Part shown: one piece after another, positions 23,886-30,715 of the stretch | Layout: the number at the start of each line of letters is the position of its first letter | How positions within the stretch are numbered: the stretch's first letter is position 1 | Assembly (NCBI RefSeq): GCF_000300855.1 | Contig: NZ_ALJF01000017.1 | Location: 1-39,725 of the forward strand | Source of the DNA: Agrobacterium albertimagni AOL15 | GTDB lineage: Bacteria; Pseudomonadota; Alphaproteobacteria; Rhizobiales; Rhizobiaceae | Length of the DNA stretch: 39,725 bases | Direction of reading: 5' to 3' | Notes under the pieces: model-generated | Told to the model about the DNA's origin: nothing | Databases searched by the model: none | What the model saw: only the letters and a program-made list of their open reading frames with translations | Position numbers and translations under genes: made by a program

Positions 23886-25082
23886 CTATGCCGCGCGCTC
23901 CAGCAGGAGCTTTGCCTTTGCCTCCAGTTCAAGGCGCCCGTCCTGATGGGTTTTCGTGCGGGCATGGGCCGTCAGACCTTGCACAAAATCAAAGACGCTT
24001 TCCGGCGGACGGCCTTCCTCACGCAACACGGTCTCGATAATCCGGCCGGTTTCCGCTTTCGAGAACCCGCGCCTGCGCAGGAAGCTTTCACGGTCCTCGT
24101 CCGTGCGAGCGACGATCTTGTCCCGCGCAGCCTTGATCCCGGCCACGAAAGGCGCAGCACTCGACTTGGCAAAGCGCATCAATGCCGGTGCCGCCTCATA
24201 GGCAAAGCGTTGCGCGGCGAACTTGCTGTGGCGGATGGTGATCTCTTCGAAACTCTCGACGCCCCACAGATTGCGGTTCATGCACACGGCGCGAAGATAG
24301 AAGGAGGCGATGCCGAGCGTCTTGGCGCCGACTTCGCTGTTCCAGCAATAGAAGCCTCGGAAATACAGGTCAGGATCGCCGTTTAGCAGGCGTCCGGCCT
24401 CGATCGGGTGTGTGTCGTCAACCAGAAACAGGAAAACGTCCCGATCGCTGGCATAAAGCGTCGTTGTGTCCTTGGTAATGTCCACGAAGGGGTTGTGCGT
24501 CATCGACGCCCAATCCAGCACGCCTGGCACTTTCCACATGGTATCGCCGACGCCATTGCCGGCGATCTTCATCACCGCAGCCACGAGTTCATGGTCGTAT
24601 ATCCTGCCGTAGTCGGGACCGGTGACCGCCCGAAGCTCGATGCGGCCGGTATCCGCTTCGTAGGTCTTCACAAGCTCCGCGCGGTGCGACAGCAGGCCAT
24701 GCTGGAGATTGATGCCGGCCAGCGGCGCAGGCAGCTGCCGCATATAGGTGGAGGGAGCACCGACAAGGCTGCAGAGCTGACCAAAGCTCCAATGCGTCGG
24801 GGCAATGGGTTGATCACGTCCGGGCACGATCAGCGCCAACCGTTCCGCATTATCACGGCTTGCCTCGACCCGTACGGCGCGGCTTTCCACGGTGCGGGTC
24901 GTCGCACGATCCGCCCTCGCCTTCACACTGTCATAGAGGTCCGTCAACGACAGGTAGCGCTCATCATCGGGGCGCGAGAACCATTCTGACGAAACCCGGC
25001 CGTTATGCGCGCCACGCGATACGTCAACGCGGAACCCCTCGGCGACCTGCTGGCGGCTCTGATTGCTTTCGATGAAATTCAT
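23886..25082 (-). CDS. DUF932 family protein
   Basis: The 398-residue protein matches DUF932, common on alphaproteobacterial plasmids, ICEs and some phages, with no settled function. Characteristic segments are HWSFGQLCSLVGAPSTYMRQLP, DYGRIYDHELVAAV, TLYASDRDVFLFLVDD and CMNRNLWGVESFEEI (each a short piece of the conserved core). ATG 25082 has AAGGAG 7 bases upstream. The long frame extension beyond it is the shadow of a conserved non-coding leader. The gene belongs to the ICE backbone together with DUF736 and parB. Confidence 0.88.
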   Translation of the reverse strand: MNFIESNQSRQQVAEGFRVDVSRGAHNGRVSSEWFSRPDDERYLSLTDLYDSVKARADRATTRTVESRAVRVEASRDNAERLALIVPGRDQPIAPTHWSFGQLCSLVGAPSTYMRQLPAPLAGINLQHGLLSHRAELVKTYEADTGRIELRAVTGPDYGRIYDHELVAAVMKIAGNGVGDTMWKVPGVLDWASMTHNPFVDITKDTTTLYASDRDVFLFLVDDTHPIEAGRLLNGDPDLYFRGFYCWNSEVGAKTLGIASFYLRAVCMNRNLWGVESFEEITIRHSKFAAQRFAYEAAPALMRFAKSSAAPFVAGIKAARDKIVARTDEDRESFLRRRGFSKAETGRIIETVLREEGRPPESVFDFVQGLTAHARTKTHQDGRLELEAKAKLLLERAA

Positions 25083-25330
25083 GACTTTGCTCCTTTTCCT
25101 TCCCGTTACTGCCGAAGGCATGTCCCTCGACATGCTTTCCGGGGGCGCGTGAGCGCGCGGGGATGGAGGGGGCACATGCCGGCGAGCATGGCTGGTCTGC
25201 CAGGCTTGAGCGGAACGACATGGCGCAGATCGCCTATGGGAATCCGTGCCGTTCTGCGAAGCGGCGGACCTGCCATGCGCAGGCGGCGTTTGCGGGGAGC
25301 AAGGGGAAAAGTTTCCCTTGGCCCCCCACA
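25083..25330 (-). promoter_or_regulatory. Structured 5' leader, copy A (before DUF932)
   Basis: About 240 bases before DUF932 resemble the leader of parB. In transcript order it has four parts. The first is a hairpin with stem CAAGGGGAA/TTTCCCTTG (plus-strand reading, 25300-25320), loop AAG, a bulged G and a GC-rich outer stem. Next come the word CTGCCATGCGCAGG and a GCGCG-TGAG-CGCGC stem (25145-25158) inside a 36-bp block identical to copy B (25139-25174). Last is an 11-bp hairpin (25114-25139) ending about 15 bases before the ribosome binding site. Such a position suits translational or transcriptional control by RNA structure. Confidence 0.65.
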
Positions 25331-25423
25331 GTGATCGGCTGAACTCCAGTGAGGCCAAACAGATCCATGTGAGCGCAGCTCCCCGCATGTTCGAACAGTG
25401 GCGACGGACCTGAGCATGGCAAA

Positions 25424-25441
25424 GCCCCGCTTTCGCGGGGC
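25424..25441 (-). terminator. Terminator after DUF736 copy 2
   Basis: A 7-bp GC-rich stem, GCCCCGC/GCGGGGC with a four-base loop, lies 14 bases past the DUF736 stop and is followed on the minus strand by TTTGCC. The T tract is short. Confidence 0.5.
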
Positions 25442-25454
25442 CCGGCCGTTTACC

Positions 25455-25769
25455 TTATCCGTTGGCGGCGCGGCGGCGCGACCAGATGAGGGACAGGTCC
25501 TCGCCTTCCGCCTCGACCAGGCTGGCATAGATCGGAGCGGCGAAGCTCGGATCGTCGAGCTTGACGGAGAGATAGGTGTTGCCCTTGTCGGACTGCTTTT
25601 TCCATGCGGCCCCGAATTCCACATTGGAGGCAAACACGCGGTAATCAGGGCCGTTTTCGGTGTCGCCCTCGGCGGGCACGAATTTCACGGACTTGACGTT
25701 GAGGGTGAGGGTCTTGACCGAGCCTGTGAAGCCATTGTCGGTGCGGGTGAAGGTGCCGATGGTCGCCAT
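25455..25769 (-). CDS. DUF736 protein, copy 2
   Basis: The 104-residue protein is a DUF736 member. It begins [20 protein letters not shown] and contains [12 protein letters not shown] and the terminal WSRRRAANG. It is clearly paralogous to the protein at 9081-9407 but has diverged. The start ATG 25769 matches the family N-terminus; AAAGGA lies upstream at a longer than usual distance. The gene lies upstream of DUF932 on the same strand, but a hairpin terminator and the long DUF932 leader separate them, so they are probably transcribed separately. Confidence 0.86.
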   Translation of the reverse strand: MATIGTFTRTDNGFTGSVKTLTLNVKSVKFVPAEGDTENGPDYRVFASNVEFGAAWKKQSDKGNTYLSVKLDDPSFAAPIYASLVEAEGEDLSLIWSRRRAANG

Positions 25770-26582
25770 GAGATTTAAGTCCTTTTGCTGATCGGATCGC
25801 GCCCATCGCGATCTCGATGATGGTCGACGGACCGGAGACGATCGAGACGCACCCCCGGGGTCCCTGTTGCGCTTGGCGCAAGGGGGTGGCTTGTTGGGCC
25901 GCAATGACATGGAGGGCGTCGGGCGGCCGCTATTTTGATTTCGCGATGCAAAGCCGGCCGCGCCGGCGGCGGAAAAAAGCGGATGACCGACGTTGCGGAA
26001 CTGAGATCGAGGCGGCCATTTGCCGCCGATCTTCGGTCAGACCAGATCAATCGAGTTCGTGTTGGGCGCACTCTCGCCAGTCAGAGGGACAACCGGGTCA
26101 TGGCATGTGTCGACACCCTCGCCTGCCTCTGGACAAAGACGTTCAGGCTCAAGTGGCGCAAGGCCTTCGGTTCAGGCTGGCCGTTGAACCTTTGCCGATC
26201 CGTGCGGCCTCTTTGCCCGGACCTTTCCACGCTCGTTCTCATGCGTCATGGGATCCGGGCCGATATGGCAGGAGACCGGCATGGACACCACTGTCCACAT
26301 CATCAAACTGCGCAATCCGACTTCGCCGCCGCACCCGCCACCATGGTTCATGGCAGGTTCGCAGGTCTGCCCATCCCTGGTGTAGCAGGGCCTGTCCCAT
26401 CTGATGGACACCGCCGGCCCTGATATGACGGGGCAAACGGCGCGATCGGTCCGCCGCCACTCGTCCCCCTTCCACCGCCCAATTGCGCCAGCACATCATG
26501 TTGGCCATGGCTTGCATGTTCGCTTCGAGGTCCGACCGCGTCTCATGGCCTCGGCCGTTTTTTTCGCCAATGCAATGACGAA
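25770..26582. other. Long region without a confident gene
   Basis: About 800 bases between DUF736 and the parB terminator hold several overlapping open frames on both strands, none with family similarity. Arginine- and proline-rich translations suggest they are chance frames of GC-rich DNA. The only candidate with a good ribosome binding site is the small frame at 26281. The region could be decayed coding DNA or hold transfer-related sites such as an origin of transfer, but I see no diagnostic motif. Confidence 0.4.
26281..26385 (+). CDS. Possible 34-residue small protein
   Basis: The frame codes for 34 residues and starts with ATG 26281, which has a good AGGAGA 6 bases upstream. The middle is proline-rich (TSPPHPPPWF). 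No family is recognised and nothing around it suggests a role. It is reported only because of the well placed ribosome binding site in an otherwise empty 800-base region; chance occurrence is quite possible. Confidence 0.27.
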   Translation: MDTTVHIIKLRNPTSPPHPPPWFMAGSQVCPSLV

Positions 26583-26606
26583 GGCCGGAGCAACATGGCT
26601 CCGGCC
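26583..26606 (-). terminator. Terminator after parB
   Basis: A perfect 8-bp stem, GGCCGGAG/CTCCGGCC with an 8-base loop, lies 7 bases after the parB stop and is followed on the minus strand by TTCGTCATT. It is the natural end of the parB transcript. Confidence 0.55.
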
Positions 26607-26613
26607 CGTGATG

Positions 26614-28851
26614 TCATTCGGCAGCTTCCGGGAGGATGATCGCGCCTCGATCAGTGTCAGGTTCATCGGCACCGAAGTCCGCAGTGACCGTGGTCGCTCC
26701 TTCGGGTAGCAATGCAGATCCAGGACACGCGGTGCGCAGCAGTGGCGGCAACCATCCGGTGCCTGCCAGCAACTGCTCTGCTGCTTCCGCCATGGGCTGC
26801 TTCTTCATCGCGGCGATGCGATCCGCTGCCGCATCGCTCACCGCTTCCCGTACTGCTGCCAGAATATGCGCCTTGGTGACGCGTCCGAAGTAGCTGCGCA
26901 CCGTTGGCGTCCAATGCTGGTTCATGTCCAGCGCGAGTGCCGTCGCCAGCTTGTCGGCGGTCCGCTGCGCACGGAGCCGCTGTTCCCACGGCAGCTTGAG
27001 GGCATTGACAGTCAGCGATGCGCAATGGGCAAACAATGCCATGACGCTCACCTGATCCAGCCCGGCGATGAAATCCCAGAGTTCGGCCACGTCCAGCGGC
27101 ATATCTACGGCCCATCCGTGATGGCGATCCGCCAGCAACTTCGCGGGGGCCGTATCCTCGATACCAGCAGCATGCCCGCCAAGCTGCGGACTGACGGGGC
27201 GGATATCGAGAGCGTGGGCATCGACGCCGCGATAGAATGTCTGTGTGGCCAAGGCGTGGGTGACGGCAATCAGGGCGATATCCGGCTGCTCTCCGAGTGC
27301 GAGGCGAAGGCCAAGCGTCCGGTGCGCCGTCAGGTCGCGGGTCAGAAGATCGGTGAGTGGCTGACCTGCATCCCCCTCCTCCTCGTCCTGCGACGGAAGG
27401 TCGGATATCTGGTTGCCCTCCTCGTCATGCGCATCGTCTTCGATGACTTCCCCGTCTGCAGTCACACGGACACCATTGATGACGCCTGCTGTATGAACCC
27501 GTTCCGGTTCCGGCTTTTCATCCTCCGGGCGGATGAAGCCGCGCTCGATCCGGACCGTTCCATCATGGTTCAGCGTCACGAAGACGCCGCCCCGGCTGGT
27601 GTCGTCGGCGTCATAACCTTCGCACAGGGCATCGATCCGCTGGATTTCGGCTTCAAGCTCCGCGAAACGCTCATCCACATCAGGTGGCAAGTCGGCATCC
27701 GTATTCTGCCATGCCGCTGTCAGCTGATCGAATTCCTGTCTTGCTGCGGCATAGGCCGCCGCGTCTTCCTCGAAGAGCTCCACCGCCTGCGGATAGACAC
27801 GCCGCAGGCCGTGGGCGTGCGGGAAGTCGATGAGGGCTTGCGCCCATCTCCAGCCTTCGGCTTCTCTAAGCTCTGCGGCGATCCCGTTCAGTTTGGCGAT
27901 GACAAGCTGGTCCAGCAGTGCCGGATCGGCATAATATCCGCCGCGATCTTCGGTAAACAGATCGCGGATGATGGTGCCGCCCGCTTCCATATAGTCGTCT
28001 GGGCCAACCAAGATTGCCTTGCGGTCATTCGCCTGCACATGCGTGCGTGTCAGGTCGCGGCGGATCGTCAAAGGCTCACGGTTATAGCCAAGCCCGGCAT
28101 GGACCTGTTCCTGACGTGCATGGTCATCGGTGACGGCAAAAGCCATCAACTGATCCAGCGTCAGTGCGCCATCGCGATAGACCTGCATCAGCTTCGGACT
28201 TACCGCACCAAGACGCATCCGCTGCTTCACCACATGGGCCGTCACACCGAAACGGGCAGCGATGTCCTCAGCTCCCCATCCCCGATGTTCGGCGAGCGCA
28301 CGAAACGCCTCGAACTGGTCTGCCGGGTGCATCGCCTCGCGGGTGACGTTTTCGTCGAGGCTGATCTCATGCGGATCGTTCGCGGTATCGAGCACGCAGC
28401 GCAGGTTTTCCGACTTGCTGATTTCCTTGCGCCTGACGCGCAGCAGATGCGCCAGCCTGCGGCCTTCGCCGACCGTTACGAGGTAGAAGCCGGTCGTTTG
28501 GCCCACCTCGTCCGTTTCCGGCTCGACCACAAGGTTCTGCAGCATGCCCTTGGCGGCAATGCTGGCCGCAAGCGCTTCTATATGCGCCTCGCTGTGCGGG
28601 GTCTTCCTTGCATTGCGCGGCGACTTTTTGAGTTTCTCGAGCGGGATGAAGAGTTCCGCACCGTTCGCGGCGACCCCGACGGCTTCAACCGGCGTGACGG
28701 CGTCCACTGTCGCATCCGGTGCAGGCAAAGCTGCCATCACATCCGACACCGCCTCTCCAATGCTGCGGATTTCCGCACACGCCATCGCGACGTCCACCGC
28801 ATCTTTCATTGCGACCTCGTCGGCCTTCGCCTTCTTCCGTGTCCTTGCCAT
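26614..28851 (-). CDS. Large ParB/RepB/Spo0J-family protein
   Basis: The 745-residue protein has a ParB N-terminal domain (about residues 65-190) with PLEKLKKSPRNARK, AASIAAKGMLQNLVV and TVGEGRRLAHLL, followed by a KorB-type HTH (WGAEDIAARFGVTAHVVKQR). The long C-terminal half is acidic and of unknown fold. Chromosomal ParB is about 300 residues; these large forms are typical of ICEs and plasmids and may act in maintenance or regulation rather than classical partition, since no parA is adjacent. ATG 28851 has AAAGGA upstream. The gene has the structured leader copy B and its own terminator. Confidence 0.9.
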   Translation of the reverse strand: MARTRKKAKADEVAMKDAVDVAMACAEIRSIGEAVSDVMAALPAPDATVDAVTPVEAVGVAANGAELFIPLEKLKKSPRNARKTPHSEAHIEALAASIAAKGMLQNLVVEPETDEVGQTTGFYLVTVGEGRRLAHLLRVRRKEISKSENLRCVLDTANDPHEISLDENVTREAMHPADQFEAFRALAEHRGWGAEDIAARFGVTAHVVKQRMRLGAVSPKLMQVYRDGALTLDQLMAFAVTDDHARQEQVHAGLGYNREPLTIRRDLTRTHVQANDRKAILVGPDDYMEAGGTIIRDLFTEDRGGYYADPALLDQLVIAKLNGIAAELREAEGWRWAQALIDFPHAHGLRRVYPQAVELFEEDAAAYAAARQEFDQLTAAWQNTDADLPPDVDERFAELEAEIQRIDALCEGYDADDTSRGGVFVTLNHDGTVRIERGFIRPEDEKPEPERVHTAGVINGVRVTADGEVIEDDAHDEEGNQISDLPSQDEEEGDAGQPLTDLLTRDLTAHRTLGLRLALGEQPDIALIAVTHALATQTFYRGVDAHALDIRPVSPQLGGHAAGIEDTAPAKLLADRHHGWAVDMPLDVAELWDFIAGLDQVSVMALFAHCASLTVNALKLPWEQRLRAQRTADKLATALALDMNQHWTPTVRSYFGRVTKAHILAAVREAVSDAAADRIAAMKKQPMAEAAEQLLAGTGWLPPLLRTACPGSALLPEGATTVTADFGADEPDTDRGAIILPEAAE

Positions 28852-29090
28852 TGTTCCAATCCTTTCCCGTTGATGCCGGAGGCATGTCCCCGACATGCCT
28901 CCCGGGGGCGCGTGAGCGCGCGGGGATGGAGGGGGCAAATGCCAGCGAGCACGGCCGGGCTGCGTCGCCAGGCGGGACGGATCGGAGCTGTTGGATCGTG
29001 ACTGCTATCGCGCCGGCTTGCGAGGCGGCGGCCCTGCCATGCGCAGGTGGCATTTGCTGGGGAGCAAGGGGTAAGACCCCTTGGCTCCCG
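28852..29090 (-). promoter_or_regulatory. Structured 5' leader, copy B (before parB)
   Basis: This is the counterpart of the leader before DUF932. The distal hairpin is CAAGGGGT-AAG-ACCCCTTG (29065-29083), with a bulged G and outer arms GGAG/CTCC (29061-29088). The loop and bulge match copy A while stem bases differ and still pair. The 36-bp identical block lies at 28902-28937 and includes the GCGCG-TGAG-CGCGC stem. The start-proximal hairpin is a perfect 11-bp stem with the loop CCC (28878-28902). Conserved structure with changed stem bases argues for RNA function. Confidence 0.68.
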
Positions 29091-29102
29091 CCGGCAGGAA
29101 GA

Positions 29103-29306
29103 TCAATCCTCAAGTGATGAGAGTGAGCCGACCCAATAGCTGCTCACGCAGGAGACCTCGACAACACGGCTCTGGCCGCCATTGTGGCACAGGTCTCGGG
29201 AAGCATCGCCGCGATCAAATGCGACCGTAAACGATGATACCCTATGGCCGACGATCCGACGCGCGAGACTGCGCGCGATCTCGCATTCACCTCGGAGCAT
29301 TTCCAT
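29103..29306 (-). CDS. Possible small protein upstream of the parB leader (67 aa)
   Basis: The 67-codon frame starts at ATG 29306 or 29300 and ends just before the parB leader begins. Its third codon positions are moderately GC-rich and its composition is protein-like (CEIARSLARRIVGHRVSSF), but no family is recognised and no ribosome binding site is evident. It could be a real small gene of the ICE backbone or a chance frame. Confidence 0.3.
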   Translation of the reverse strand: MEMLRGECEIARSLARRIVGHRVSSFTVAFDRGDASRDLCHNGGQSRVVEVSCVSSYWVGSLSSLED

Positions 29307-29630
29307 GAAAGTCTAGGCCATCAGAAACCGATCTGACCGGCGATACATTGCTCTGAAGCCTAAACGTGAACCAAGACGACGACGCAAAGACTTTGGCGTC
29401 CCCGATTATCGAAACGCGGTGCTGTGGTCAGGATTGGCCTGCAACATCCCGACCGATTGCCAACCCCATGGACGTTTCAAAGTAGAGGCAGTTTTCTGTG
29501 CAGGAGGACTGGAGCGCCATGCCCGACGCATTCTGAAACAAGACTGAGCAACAGGTCAGCATGCCGCGCAATGGGTCCGGCCCCACCGCCCATCAGCGCG
29601 CCCAAGACGTTACAGGAGCGAGTGTGAACC
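29307..29630. other. Intergenic region, nothing recognised
   Basis: This stretch before the PrtN-like gene shows no open frame with similarity, no repeat family and no clear promoter. The AGGAG at 29614-29618 belongs to the following gene. Confidence 0.5.
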
Positions 29631-29903
29631 GTGGACACAGCTTTCCTTTTGATGGCGATGTATTCCGGCCGGCCGATCATACCGGCCGAGGAAGTGGCCA
29701 AGGGCTTCTTCGGGCTGACAACCGACAAATTTGTTCGCAAGGTGTCGGCCGGAGATATCGCCCTTCCCCTTGTCCGCATGGAGGCTTCGCAGAAATGTGC
29801 GAAGGGCGTGCACCTCAACGATCTTGCGGCCTATCTTGACGAGCGTCGTGCCGCCGCGGTGAAGGAATGCCAGCAGCTTCACGGCAAAGGGCGATTTGGA
29901 TGA
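29631..29903 (+). CDS. PrtN-like (pyocin activator family) protein
   Basis: The 90-residue protein matches the pyocin activator PrtN family: FLLMAMYSGRPIIPAEEVAK, FFGLTTDKFVRKVSAGDIAL and GVHLNDLAAYLDERR. In Pseudomonas PrtN turns on pyocin genes; in rhizobial ICEs homologues are small regulators of unknown target. The start is GTG 29631 with AGGAG 12 bases upstream; an internal ATG (29652) is an alternative. It is the last recognisable ICE-type gene towards the right, so the element's border may lie between here and about 30100. Confidence 0.82.
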   Translation: MDTAFLLMAMYSGRPIIPAEEVAKGFFGLTTDKFVRKVSAGDIALPLVRMEASQKCAKGVHLNDLAAYLDERRAAAVKECQQLHGKGRFG

Positions 29904-30107
29904 TGTCAGCAAACGTTGTCGTCATGAATGACCGCGCGGCAGAACCCCAGGGCATCTTTCACAATTGCTGTTCTGCTGCCGACTGCGGCTGCCAAAAGAG
30001 TGGCGCGCTGCACCGAAAGATCGACACATTTTCAAACCATTCATTCCGCCTTAGGCAATTCGAACGCGCAAACGGGCGTATCGGACTAGCCGATCGTCAT
30101 CTCTTCG
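29904..30107 (+). other. Short gap with a weak coupled frame
   Basis: An ATG at 29903 overlaps the PrtN-like stop (TGATG) and opens an 82-codon frame to 30151 containing CCSAADCGC. It runs into the lrp gene on the other strand and has mixed codon use, so I do not call it a gene. No att-like repeat was found. Confidence 0.25.
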
Positions 30108-30590
30108 CTATTTCCGAAGATGCGTGGTGGGCAGTGCGGTCGTATACTTGACCTGCCCCAGCGCAAAGCTTGAGCGGATGTTGGAAACGCAGGGGATCGT
30201 CGTCAGCCGGTCGATGACCAGCGCCTGGTATTTCCTCAGATCTTCCACGACGACACGAAGAAGATAGTCCGATTCACCGGTCATCAGATAGCACTCCATG
30301 ACTTCTGGCATAGACCGCACCGCCTCGTCGAAGATGTCGAGGGACGCCCTGTCCTGCTGCTTCAACGAGATATGCACGAAGACGTTCACGGCAAGGCCGA
30401 GGGATTGGGCGTCTACAAGCGCAACCGTCCCCTTGATCACACCGCCTTCCTTCAGGTCATTGACACGCCGCCAGCAGGGAGATGCCGACAGACCCGTCGC
30501 TGCGGCAAGTTCCGCCGTGCTGAGTTCGGCATTGTTCTGCAGGAGATCCAGAAGCTTCAATGTCGCGGGGTCATAGCTGACAGCAGGCAT
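30108..30590 (-). CDS. Lrp/AsnC-family regulator (MdeR-like)
   Basis: The 160-residue protein has an N-terminal HTH (TLKLLDLLQNNAELSTAELA, then TGLSASPCWRRVNDLKEGGV) and a C-terminal RAM effector domain (about residues 70-145, with YLMTGESDYLLRVVVEDL). Lrp proteins sense amino acids as octamers. It is divergent from an E1-type 2-oxoacid dehydrogenase, an arrangement known from Pseudomonas mdeR-mdeAB, where the regulator controls methionine catabolism. ATG 30590 gives the usual family length; the upstream extension has no similarity. The two genes share a 125-base control region with repeated boxes. Confidence 0.88.
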   Translation of the reverse strand: MPAVSYDPATLKLLDLLQNNAELSTAELAAATGLSASPCWRRVNDLKEGGVIKGTVALVDAQSLGLAVNVFVHISLKQQDRASLDIFDEAVRSMPEVMECYLMTGESDYLLRVVVEDLRKYQALVIDRLTTIPCVSNIRSSFALGQVKYTTALPTTHLRK

Positions 30591-30609
30591 GAAATTTCCA
30601 CTTTCCCAA

Positions 30610-30671
30610 TTAATCCGGCAAATCTTCCCGAAATATGGACGGTTGGCAAGTGAGATAGACCAGTTAATCCG
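30610..30671. promoter_or_regulatory. Pair of TTAATCCG boxes between lrp and the E1 gene
   Basis: The 8-mer TTAATCCG occurs at 30610-30617 and 30664-30671, 54 bases apart, about five helical turns. Such phased repeats fit the wrapped binding of an Lrp-family octamer controlling both divergent genes. Confidence 0.45.
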
Positions 30672-30715
30672 CATCAAGGGTGATAGCTTTTCACTGCAGA
30701 AGAGGAGGACCGCAG

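Noticed and set aside
23597..24040. A 147-codon plus-strand frame in the hairpin-rich gap
   Set aside because: More than a third is antisense to DUF932, there is no family match, and it has no convincing start site.
25770..26582. Overlapping arginine-rich frames on both strands
   Set aside because: No similarity and no coupled starts; the translations look like chance reading of GC-rich DNA.
26866..29001. A 711-codon open frame on the plus strand
   Set aside because: It is antisense to parB, has no family similarity, and the minus strand carries the ParB motifs. Long antisense frames are common in GC-rich genes.
29700..30107. An attachment site at the right end of the ICE-type genes
   Set aside because: No tRNA fragment or direct repeat matching the rest of the window was found, so the border cannot be placed.
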